In this document: one piece after another, positions 21,414-27,485 of the stretch
How positions within the stretch are numbered: position 1 is the stretch's first letter
How the letters are laid out: each line of letters starts with the position of its first letter
NCBI GenBank assembly: GCA_036569845.1
Contig: DATCPY010000082.1
Coordinates: forward strand, 1-27,485
Reading direction: 5' to 3'
Origin: UBA4735 sp036569845
GTDB lineage: Bacteria; Chloroflexota; Limnocylindria; P2-11E
DNA: 27,485 nucleotides
Program-made: the position numbers and the translations under genes
Notes under the pieces: generated by a model
Database searches by the model: none
The model's input: the letters and a program-made list of their open reading frames with translations, nothing else
Told to the model about the DNA's origin: nothing

Positions 21414-23485
21414 AGACTTTGGTGGGCGGAGCGAATCCTCAGGACTGGGACATGTCGGGCGGCCATGAAATCCTTCCCAACGCACGATATGTTCGCGACG
21501 CAGCCGCGGGAGCAGCGCGCGAGTTTCAGCGGGCGCTCCCCGAGCTTCTCACCAACGGCGATGCGGCCATCGGGAAGACGGGCCGCGCAGGACACATCTG
21601 GGTGTACATCCACACGGTCGACCCTCAAACCATGCAGGTTGTCGACGACGGAGTAGGGCTCGACGCAACTCGCATGGAGAGTCGACTCTTCGAGCTCGGA
21701 GTCAACCCCGAGGCCAAGGGCGAGAGGAGCCTCTTCGGTCGCGGACTGAGAGACGTTCTGATGAGCGCAGTTGCTGGCGAGGTGGCGAGTGTTGCGGGCG
21801 ATGGTCGCTTTTACCACGCGTTGTTCCGAATGCCCGCAGGCAGTTTCTTGAAGGCGGTGTGGGCACCTGACCATGACCGCGTAGCCGATCCGCAAACGCG
21901 GTCGGCGTACGCCTTGCCGGCGGAGGGCACCGGAACTTCGGTGAAGGTCTGGCTCGACGCCGCGCACTCCCGACTTCCGGTCGCCGACCGGCTCCTCCAT
22001 GTTGTCCGGAGTCTGGTGCAGTGCCGTCCGATCTACGAGGATTCCGAGCGGCAGGTGCAACTGTCGATCGACGGCGGTCCGCTGACGCGGGTCACCTACG
22101 ACGCTCCGACGGTCGCGGCGACCCTCATCGACGAGGTCTTGCCTGTCGACGGCTACCCGGACGCGAGCGCCCACGTAATAGTCCACAGGAGTGCAGAGGA
22201 ATTCCGCCTGACGAAGGTGGAGTCGCACATCCGGCGCGGCGGTCTGGTCGTTCGGTCAGGTCGCGCCGCGCACGTTGCGACCTACTTCGACTTCGAGGGC
22301 TGGGAAGGAACCCGCCGGCTCTTCGGCTCGGTCACGTGCGAGGCAATCGACGAGATCCAACGGTCCGCCCTCGGCCGCGGGGAGTCCGAGGCCATCGTCT
22401 TCTCGGATCGCAGTGGGCTGAACCCAGATCATCCGTTCACGCGGGCACTCGCCAAGGTGGTGAACGAAAAACTACAACCGCTCGTGGAGAGCGAGGAGGG
22501 CGGGCAGGCTCCGTCCCGACCGATGGCCGACTCGGTCCGCAGCAGGCGAGAGCGCGGTCTTCGCGAATTGAACCGAATGGCCGCACGGGTGCTCCAGCGC
22601 ATGGGCCGAGGCCCCGCCGGACGCGGTGCCGGACGCACACCTCCCGCGCCGCGGCCGATTTCACAACCGACTGCTCCGGGTCAGAAGGTCCAGGAGCCGC
22701 AAGTACTTCCTGCTCCGGTGATCTTTCCGCAGCCCGTGTACTTCTTGAAGGCCGGTGCGAAGAGAACGATTGCCGCGTTGGTCGATACGACCCGCATCGC
22801 CGCAGATGCAGAGGTTGAGGTGATTCTGGAGGATGACAGCGCAGCGACGGTCCTCTACGACACACGTCTTCGCGCGTCCAAGACACCGATTCAGCGACTG
22901 CGAATCAAGATCACGGGCGGCGATCCTAGGGCGCGATCCACGCTGCTCTTGCGAGTCGGCACAGAAACCGCCGAGACCGAAATCATCGTGCAAACCCACC
23001 GGGGCCGCGGCATCTTTTCGGAGATAAAGCCGATCGAGCAGGACAACCCTTATATGCAGGCGCGATTCAATACCACGACCGGTGCCGTCGAGGTCTTCAC
23101 GGGCCGCCCGGAGTTTGCTTCGCTTATCCGAGCTGGTGAAAGGGCAATGGGGAAACTTCGCGCCTTGGACTACCCGCCCTATGAGGTGAAGGAGCTCGAT
23201 GCGGCCCTCGGGGTGGTCTACCAGTTCCTTGCGCAGCGAGATCAAGAACGACTCCCGGAGAATCAGGGCGTCTCGCCACAAGTCCTGCAGGCCCGCATCC
23301 TGAGCAGGATCGAAGAACTCCGATACGAGTGGGATGCGAAATTGATGAAAGCGTTCCTGTCGGACGCCACGTTCGAAGGCTTGATTCGGGTTACCACTCC
23401 AGAAGCCGGGCGCAGGCGTGGCGCCGCCAGGGCGCGGAGCCACGGACCGCGGGTGTCGGCCGGAGCGGTCAAGGCAAAGACCTAG
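21410..23485 (+). CDS. GHKL (MutL/MORC-like) ATPase of a defence-type operon
   Basis: A 691-residue protein with an N-terminal Bergerat-fold ATPase. The N box is E-L-L-T-N-G-D-A at 45-52, with Asn49 for magnesium. The G1 box is V-D-D-G-V-G-L at 78-84, and the G2 box is S-L-F-G-R-G-L-R-D-V-L at 107-117. This pattern resembles MutL/MORC-type ATPases found beside restriction-modification genes. A second (S5-like) portion follows to about 370. Residues about 385-430 are a Pro/Arg-rich linker, about 440-545 form a beta-rich module (F-L-K-A-G-A-K-R-T-I to T-E-I-I-V), and the end is helical. No nuclease motif is seen. The ATG overlaps the upstream stop (ATGA). ATP-driven clamping on DNA is the expected mode, by analogy. 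Confidence 0.75.
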   Translation: MKTLVGGANPQDWDMSGGHEILPNARYVRDAAAGAAREFQRALPELLTNGDAAIGKTGRAGHIWVYIHTVDPQTMQVVDDGVGLDATRMESRLFELGVNPEAKGERSLFGRGLRDVLMSAVAGEVASVAGDGRFYHALFRMPAGSFLKAVWAPDHDRVADPQTRSAYALPAEGTGTSVKVWLDAAHSRLPVADRLLHVVRSLVQCRPIYEDSERQVQLSIDGGPLTRVTYDAPTVAATLIDEVLPVDGYPDASAHVIVHRSAEEFRLTKVESHIRRGGLVVRSGRAAHVATYFDFEGWEGTRRLFGSVTCEAIDEIQRSALGRGESEAIVFSDRSGLNPDHPFTRALAKVVNEKLQPLVESEEGGQAPSRPMADSVRSRRERGLRELNRMAARVLQRMGRGPAGRGAGRTPPAPRPISQPTAPGQKVQEPQVLPAPVIFPQPVYFLKAGAKRTIAALVDTTRIAADAEVEVILEDDSAATVLYDTRLRASKTPIQRLRIKITGGDPRARSTLLLRVGTETAETEIIVQTHRGRGIFSEIKPIEQDNPYMQARFNTTTGAVEVFTGRPEFASLIRAGERAMGKLRALDYPPYEVKELDAALGVVYQFLAQRDQERLPENQGVSPQVLQARILSRIEELRYEWDAKLMKAFLSDATFEGLIRVTTPEAGRRRGAARARSHGPRVSAGAVKAKT

Positions 23486-23502
23486 TAGGCAAGGAGCGAG
23501 TC

Positions 23503-24110
23503 ATGGCAGGGCCGGGTTATCCGCAGCGAGGCCACACATCCGTCGTCAAGCATGACGGCAGTACACCGCAGTCCTGGTTCCCGTATTCGTGTGCGTCATG
23601 CGACACGAAGGTTTCGGGCGCTGTCGTCGCGTCCTACGCGAACGTTCGTGGGCTGATGTGCACGAACTGCGGCGAGGGCTCCGTCCAGACGTCGTCACAG
23701 GCCGTGTTCCCGGGAGTCAACCCCGGCCCGGCTCTCCTAGGCCTTCCCGATGCCGTTGCGGCCGCCTACTCGGAGGCGCGAGCAAGCATGTCCGTCGCGG
23801 CCTTCACCGCGTCGGAACTGATCTGCCGGAAGCTGCTCATGCCGTCGCTGCGGAGAAGGGAGCGAAGGAAGGCGAGTCCTTCGCTTACTACCTTGAATAC
23901 CTAGAGAAGCAGGGCTACGTCACTCCCCCGATGAAGGGCTGGGTCGGGCTGATTCGAGAGCACGGCAATAGGGCGACCCACCGGCTCGAAGCGCCCGACC
24001 AAGGGCGCGCAGAGAGCACGCTAATGTTCACAGCCGAGTTGCTCCGTCTCGTCTACGAGATGGAGCATCTCGCAAGGAAGTACTCGCCCGCGCCGGCGAC
24101 GCCCAGCTAA
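23503..24110 (+). pseudogene. Zinc-ribbon/DUF4145 protein interrupted by a frameshift
   Basis: The reading begins at ATG 23503 with an AAGGAG ribosome site. The N-terminus has a zinc ribbon: C-A-S-C, then C-T-N-C about 26 residues later. A DUF4145-like helical domain starts at S-E-A-R-A-S-M-S-V-A-A-F-T-A-S-E-L-I-C-R-K-L-L-M. At about 23838-23845 the homology moves to another frame (V-A-A-E-K-G-A-K-E-G-E-S, then I-R-E-H-G-N-R-A-T-H-R, ending at 24110), while the first frame stops at 23904. Inserting one base would restore a protein of about 202 residues. DUF4145 domains are frequent in restriction and phage-defence loci. Causes could be a real mutation, an assembly error, or a -1 shift; no slippery heptamer is visible. 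It closes the island operon. Confidence 0.7.
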
Positions 24111-24167
24111 TCAGGAGCCGCGTGTCAACGTCGCCGATTTGGCGGTCTCGGCGCCGCGGCGCTGGAG

Positions 24168-24173
24168 TACATT
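24168..24173 (+). promoter_or_regulatory. Candidate -10 box for a leaderless ABC exporter mRNA
   Basis: TACATT (TAnnnT) ends nine bases before ATG 24183, with no ribosome site between. No good -35 is visible. This fits the leaderless pattern seen upstream of other genes here. Confidence 0.35.
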
Positions 24174-24182
24174 CGCCGCCCG

Positions 24183-25214
24183 ATGAACGACGCCGTCGTG
24201 TCCGTGCGCGGGCTCGAGAAGACCTACAAGGTGCACGAACGCCAGACCGGCGTGGGCGCCACGGTGCGGTCGTTCTTCAACCGCAAGTTCAAGGACGTTC
24301 CGGCCGTCGGCGGCATCGACTTCGAGATCGCCCGCGGCGAGGTCGTCGGCTTCCTCGGCCCCAACGGGGCGGGGAAGACCACGACGTTGAAGATGCTGTC
24401 CGGGCTGCTCTACCCGACCGGCGGCGATGCTTCGGTCCTCGGCTACACGCCGTGGCAGCGGGAGTACGCGTTCCTCCGGCGCATTGCGCTGCTCATGGGG
24501 AACCGCACGCAGCTCGTCTGGGACATCCCGGCCGCCGATTCGTTCCTCGTGCTCAAGCAGATCTACGGGGTCAGCGACACCGACTTCAAGACCCGCATCG
24601 ACGGCCTGGTCGAGCTCCTCGAGCTGCAGCCGCTCATCCACAAGCCCGTGCGTCAGCTGTCGCTCGGCGAGCGAATGAAGGTCGAGTTCGCGGCGGGGCT
24701 GCTGCACGGGCCGGAGGTCGTGTTCCTGGACGAGCCGACCCTCGGCCTCGACGTCTCGATGCAGGCCCGCATCCGCACCTTCGTGTCCGAGCTGAACAAG
24801 CGGAGCGGCGCGACGATCCTCCTCACCAGCCATTACATGGACGACATCGTGGCCCTCTGCAAACGGGTCATCGTCATCCACCACGGCAAGCTCCTATACG
24901 ACGGCGCGCTGGCCGATCTCGCGGAACGCATGGCGCCGTACAAGGTCGTCGGCGCGACGCTCCGGGACGGCTTCGCGGCGCGGGCCGACCTCTCGAAGTA
25001 CGGCGAGGTCGTGTCCAACGACGGTGCGGGCCGGATCAAGCTCCGCGTGCCGCGGGCCGAGGCGCCGGTGCGCACCGCCCGGCTCGTCGCCGACCTCGGC
25101 GACGCCCTCGCGGACCTGTCGCTCGAGGATCCGCCGATCGAGGACGTCATCGACCGCGTGTTCTCGGGCGAGCAGCTCGGCGCCGCCGCCGAGCCTGTGG
25201 GGGCGGCGCGATGA
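24183..25214 (+). CDS. ABC transporter ATP-binding protein (ABC-2 exporter)
   Basis: A 343-residue ATPase of an ABC-2 type exporter. Walker A is G-P-N-G-A-G-K-T-T at 59-67, the signature is L-S-L-G-E-R-M-K near 160, Walker B is V-V-F-L-D-E-P near 180, and the switch His is in L-L-T-S-H-Y-M-D. A short N-terminal extension and a C-terminal domain of about 100 residues (from about 240) surround the core, as in the ABC-2/DUF990 exporter group. It powers the two permeases downstream, with the stop overlapping the first permease start (ATGA). The substrate is unknown. Low intergenic distance and shared codon style with the flanks suggest it belongs to the host chromosome rather than the island. Confidence 0.92.
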   Translation: MNDAVVSVRGLEKTYKVHERQTGVGATVRSFFNRKFKDVPAVGGIDFEIARGEVVGFLGPNGAGKTTTLKMLSGLLYPTGGDASVLGYTPWQREYAFLRRIALLMGNRTQLVWDIPAADSFLVLKQIYGVSDTDFKTRIDGLVELLELQPLIHKPVRQLSLGERMKVEFAAGLLHGPEVVFLDEPTLGLDVSMQARIRTFVSELNKRSGATILLTSHYMDDIVALCKRVIVIHHGKLLYDGALADLAERMAPYKVVGATLRDGFAARADLSKYGEVVSNDGAGRIKLRVPRAEAPVRTARLVADLGDALADLSLEDPPIEDVIDRVFSGEQLGAAAEPVGAAR

Positions 25215-26011
25215 GCCTGTTCGCGATCTACAAGGCGCTCCTGCTTGCCGGCTTCCAGCAGATGGCCCAGTACCGGATCCAGTCCCTGCTCTGGATGCTG
25301 TTCGCGATCATCCGGCCGGTCATCTTCCTGGCGGCGTGGGTCGCGGTGGCGACGGCCCAGGGCGGATCGATCTCCGGCTACACGGTCGGCGACTTCGCCG
25401 CGTACTACGTGATCCTCACCTTCGTGAGCCAGCTGTCGATGGCCTGGAACTCCCATGAGTTCGAGTGGGAGGTCAATCAGGGCCGCCTGTCGGCCAAGCT
25501 GCTCCGGCCGCTGCATCCATTGCACTACGCGGTCGTCGACAACATTGTGTTCAAGGCGACGACCCTCCCGGTGCTCGGCCTCATCCTCATCGCCGTGTCC
25601 ATCTCGTTCGGCGCGCGCTTCCAGACCCAGCCCTGGCACGTGCTCGTATTCATCCCGAGCGTCATCCTCGCCTCGGCGCTCCTGTTCGTCTTCGGGTGGA
25701 TCATCGCGTCCCTCGCGTTCTGGGCCACGCGGATGAATACGGCGAACACGCTCTGGCAGCGCGCGGCCTTCGTGTTCGCCGGGCAGATCGCGCCGATCGG
25801 GCTGATGCCGGTCTGGCTGCAGGCGATCTCGTACGCGCTGCCCTTCTGGTACATGCAGGGCGCGCCGACGGAGATCCTCCGTGGCTCCGTCACGCCCGAG
25901 CGTGCGGCGCTCATCATCGCCGGGCAGGCCGCGTGGCTGGCGGTCTGCTACGTCGGCTTCAGGCTCATCTGGAAGCGCGGGGTCCGGGCGTACTCGGCGG
26001 TGGGGGCGTGA
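25211..26011 (+). CDS. ABC-2 family permease
   Basis: A 266-residue membrane permease with about six hydrophobic helices. The family block W-E-V-N-Q-G-R-L-S-A-K-L-L-R-P-L-H-P-L at about 89-107 (the usual form is 'I-R-x-G-x-L-x-x-L-L-x-P') lies in the cytoplasmic loop after the second helix pair, and is characteristic of the DUF990 exporter permeases. It forms a heterodimer with the next gene's product. ATG 25211 overlaps the ATPase gene, and the stop overlaps the next start (GTGA). Its frame stays open upstream within the ATPase gene, but that part is a shadow. Confidence 0.88.
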   Translation: MSLFAIYKALLLAGFQQMAQYRIQSLLWMLFAIIRPVIFLAAWVAVATAQGGSISGYTVGDFAAYYVILTFVSQLSMAWNSHEFEWEVNQGRLSAKLLRPLHPLHYAVVDNIVFKATTLPVLGLILIAVSISFGARFQTQPWHVLVFIPSVILASALLFVFGWIIASLAFWATRMNTANTLWQRAAFVFAGQIAPIGLMPVWLQAISYALPFWYMQGAPTEILRGSVTPERAALIIAGQAAWLAVCYVGFRLIWKRGVRAYSAVGA

Positions 26012-26796
26012 TCCGCTACGTCCGGATCGTGCGGACCTTCATCGGCGCGGAGATGCAGAACGAGCTCGCGTACCGGCTCAACTTCTTCCTCGGGATCCTG
26101 GAGATGCTCCTGGTCATCGGGACCAGCATCGGCGCGGTCCTCGTGCTGTTCACCCAGACCACGTCGCTGAACGGGTGGAGCCTGCCGCAGATGATCGCGC
26201 TCACCGGCGTCTATTACCTCGTGCAAGGTGGCGTGAACGTCGTGTTCTCTCCCTCGTTCGAGAAGCTCATGGAGCACGTCCGCCAGGGGACGCTGGACTT
26301 CACGCTGCTGAAGCCGGCGAACACCCAGTTCCTCGTGAGCACGAGGCACTTCCGGATCGTCCGGCTCGTCGACTTCGTCTTCGGCATGGCCGTGGTGATC
26401 GTCGGTCTCGTGATGCTCGGCGATGCGGTCACCGTCTGGTCGGCGCTGAGCTTCCTGGTAACGCTCGCGTGCGGCATCGCGTGCGTGTACGCGCTGTTGC
26501 TCACCCTGGTCACGCTGGCCTTCTGGTTCGTGCGGGTGGACAACATCCTCGCCATCTTCTGGGCCTTCACCGACGCCGGCCGGTTCCCGATCGACCTCTA
26601 CCCGGGATGGCTCCGGCTCACGCTCGCCACGATCGTGCCCATCGGCATCGCCGTCACGGTGCCAGCCGAGGCGATCTCCGGCCGCATGTCGATCGAGACG
26701 TTCGCCGGGATGCTCGCCGGCACGCTGTTCTCCGTCGGCTTCGCGTCGTGGTTCTGGCGGCGCGGTCTCAAGTCGTACACGGGGGCGAGCGCCTAG
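26008..26796 (+). CDS. ABC-2 family permease, second subunit
   Basis: A 262-residue permease, paralogous in layout to the preceding one: about six helices and the block V-R-Q-G-T-L-D-F-T-L-L-K-P-A at about 91-104. It should complete a two-permease exporter with the ATPase. The GTG start at 26008 overlaps the upstream stop. The gene ends four bases before the oxidoreductase gene, so all four are probably one transcript. No substrate hint is present. Confidence 0.88.
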   Translation: MIRYVRIVRTFIGAEMQNELAYRLNFFLGILEMLLVIGTSIGAVLVLFTQTTSLNGWSLPQMIALTGVYYLVQGGVNVVFSPSFEKLMEHVRQGTLDFTLLKPANTQFLVSTRHFRIVRLVDFVFGMAVVIVGLVMLGDAVTVWSALSFLVTLACGIACVYALLLTLVTLAFWFVRVDNILAIFWAFTDAGRFPIDLYPGWLRLTLATIVPIGIAVTVPAEAISGRMSIETFAGMLAGTLFSVGFASWFWRRGLKSYTGASA

Positions 26797-26799
26797 GCG

Positions 26800-27252
26800 A
26801 TGCCCGAAGACTGGAACAGGAACCTCATCGCCGAATTCCATCTCAAGCACGGCAAGCACATCGGTCATTTTGGCGACCGGTTGCTCCTGCTCGCGACCAA
26901 AGGCGCCAAGAGCGGGCGGGCCCAGCTCGTGCCCCTCGCGTTCCACCGCGATAGCGACCGCCTCGTCATCGCGGCCTCGAAGAGCGGCGCCCCGACGAAC
27001 CCCGACTGGTACTACAACCTGGTGAAGCACCCGCGGGCGACCGTGGAGGTCGGCGACGAGCACTTCGACGTCACCGCCGTGCCGCTACCGAACGGGCCCG
27101 AGCGCGATCGCCTGTTCGAGGCGCACGCGGCCCTGATGCCCGGCTTCCGGGACTACGTTCGGAAGACGAAGCGCGTGATCCCGATCGTCGTGCTGGAGCG
27201 AGTCCGCCAGCCGCGGGCCGCTGATGCAAACCGTTTTGGCACGTCCGGATAA
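26800..27252 (+). CDS. Nitroreductase-family deazaflavin (F420)-dependent oxidoreductase
   Basis: A 150-residue protein of the DDN/DUF385 split-barrel family. Visible blocks are L-L-L-L-A-T-K-G-A-K-S-G (usual form L-L-T-T-x-G-R-K-S-G), L-V-P-L-A-F, V-I-A-A-S-K-S-G-A-P-T-N-P-D-W-Y-Y-N-L, and P-R-A-T-V-E-V-G. The family reduces quinones, nitro compounds or other substrates with reduced F420 in the cytoplasm or at the membrane. ATG 26800 follows the permease stop by three bases. Physiological substrate is unknown. Its presence suggests that the organism makes F420, though some relatives use FMN or heme. Confidence 0.88.
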   Translation: MPEDWNRNLIAEFHLKHGKHIGHFGDRLLLLATKGAKSGRAQLVPLAFHRDSDRLVIAASKSGAPTNPDWYYNLVKHPRATVEVGDEHFDVTAVPLPNGPERDRLFEAHAALMPGFRDYVRKTKRVIPIVVLERVRQPRAADANRFGTSG

Positions 27253-27263
27253 CGCCAGGCGGC

Positions 27264-27269
27264 TACCCT
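27264..27269 (+). promoter_or_regulatory. Candidate -10 box for a leaderless ispG mRNA
   Basis: TACCCT (TAnnnT) ends eight bases before ATG 27278. No ribosome site is evident. This fits the repeated leaderless pattern in this window. Confidence 0.35.
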
Positions 27270-27277
27270 TAGTGAGC

Positions 27278-27485
27278 ATGCAGTCCCCGATGACCGTCGA
27301 TCTGAACCTCCCTGAGGACCGCGTCGGCCCGCGCATCCGCCGGCCGAGCACGCGGGTGTGGGTCGGCGGCGTGCCGATCGGCGACGGCGCCCCGATCGCG
27401 GTCCAGTCGATGTGCACGACCCTGACGCACGACATCGAGGCGACGATCAGGCAGATCGAGCGGCTCCAGGAAGCGGGCTGCGAGA
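27278..27485 (+). CDS. ispG: 4-hydroxy-3-methylbut-2-en-1-yl diphosphate synthase (5' part)
   Basis: The first 69 residues of IspG (GcpE), the Fe-S enzyme of the penultimate MEP-pathway step; the gene runs off the right edge. R-P-S-T-R-V-W-V-G-G-V-P-I-G, A-P-I-A-V-Q-S-M-C-T-T, and Q-I-E-R-L-Q-E-A-G-C-E match the family N-terminus in order. ATG 27278 is chosen; ATG 27290 is an alternative four codons downstream. In many bacteria ispG follows dxr and rseP directly, so the genes between 18545 and 27277 look like an insertion into that cluster. The catalytic cysteines lie beyond the window. Confidence 0.93.
   Translation, partial: MQSPMTVDLNLPEDRVGPRIRRPSTRVWVGGVPIGDGAPIAVQSMCTTLTHDIEATIRQIERLQEAGCE

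Noticed and set aside
23585..23910. Programmed -1 ribosomal frameshift in the DUF4145 gene
   Set aside because: No X-XXY-YYZ slippery heptamer with a downstream hairpin is evident near the junction; a one-base loss is simpler.
26236..26250. Possible further LexA box (GAAC-GTCGT-GTTC)
   Set aside because: The spacer is five bases rather than four, and the site is inside a permease coding region.
1..27485. CRISPR arrays, tRNA or rRNA genes, insertion sequences, integrases
   Set aside because: No regularly spaced repeats, cloverleaf-like segments, transposase motifs or flanking direct repeats were found by eye; small or diverged examples could be missed.

Overview
The window is GC-rich, densely packed bacterial chromosome with many four-base start/stop overlaps, GTG and TTG starts, and several genes that look leaderless. 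The gene set suggests a Chloroflexota-like, possibly Limnocylindria-like, free-living bacterium. Pointers are the lipase maturation factor family protein, the F420-type deazaflavin-dependent oxidoreductase, a Gram-positive-type LexA box and the short EF-Ts. This placement is inference from content; no rRNA or other taxonomic marker was compared.

Layout. (1) 1-3310: the end of an antibiotic-kinase-like gene, then two minus-strand genes, a secreted phosphodiester glycosidase (NAGPA-like) and a lipase maturation factor-like membrane protein. (2) 3385-6304: a coupled operon of an ECF-type sigma factor, an NfeD/ClpP-class membrane serine protease with an extra cytoplasmic N-terminal tail, and its SPFH/slipin partner. 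(3) 6308-7290: a divergent pair, a 72-residue Arg-rich protein and a ligase-like pseudoenzyme, separated by two perfect GAAC-N4-GTTC LexA boxes lying on a near-consensus promoter. (4) 7311-11713: glutamate dehydrogenase, a DnaQ-exonuclease/DinG-helicase fusion preceded by three palindromes, and a small unknown protein. (5) 11865-12017: an isolated 50-residue Flp pilin with its own promoter and terminator. (6) 12210-18544: the core translation, envelope and isoprenoid cluster rpsB-tsf-pyrH-frr-uppS-cdsA-dxr-rseP. (7) 18561-24110: an accessory island. A minus-strand N6-adenine DNA methylase faces away from a coupled plus-strand operon encoding a HARE-HTH protein, a winged-helix-like unknown, a GHKL (MutL/MORC-like) ATPase, and a frameshifted zinc-ribbon/DUF4145 protein. 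A LexA box sits in the spacer of the methylase promoter. (8) 24183-27485: an ABC-2 exporter trio, a deazaflavin-dependent oxidoreductase, and the start of ispG, which resumes the core isoprenoid cluster.

The most notable content is the island in (7). It resembles restriction-modification-linked MORC/MutL-type ATPase systems, but no nuclease is visible and it appears to be under DNA-damage control. Next is the doubly LexA-boxed divergent locus in (3), which encodes an undescribed small protein and an active-site-less ligase fold.
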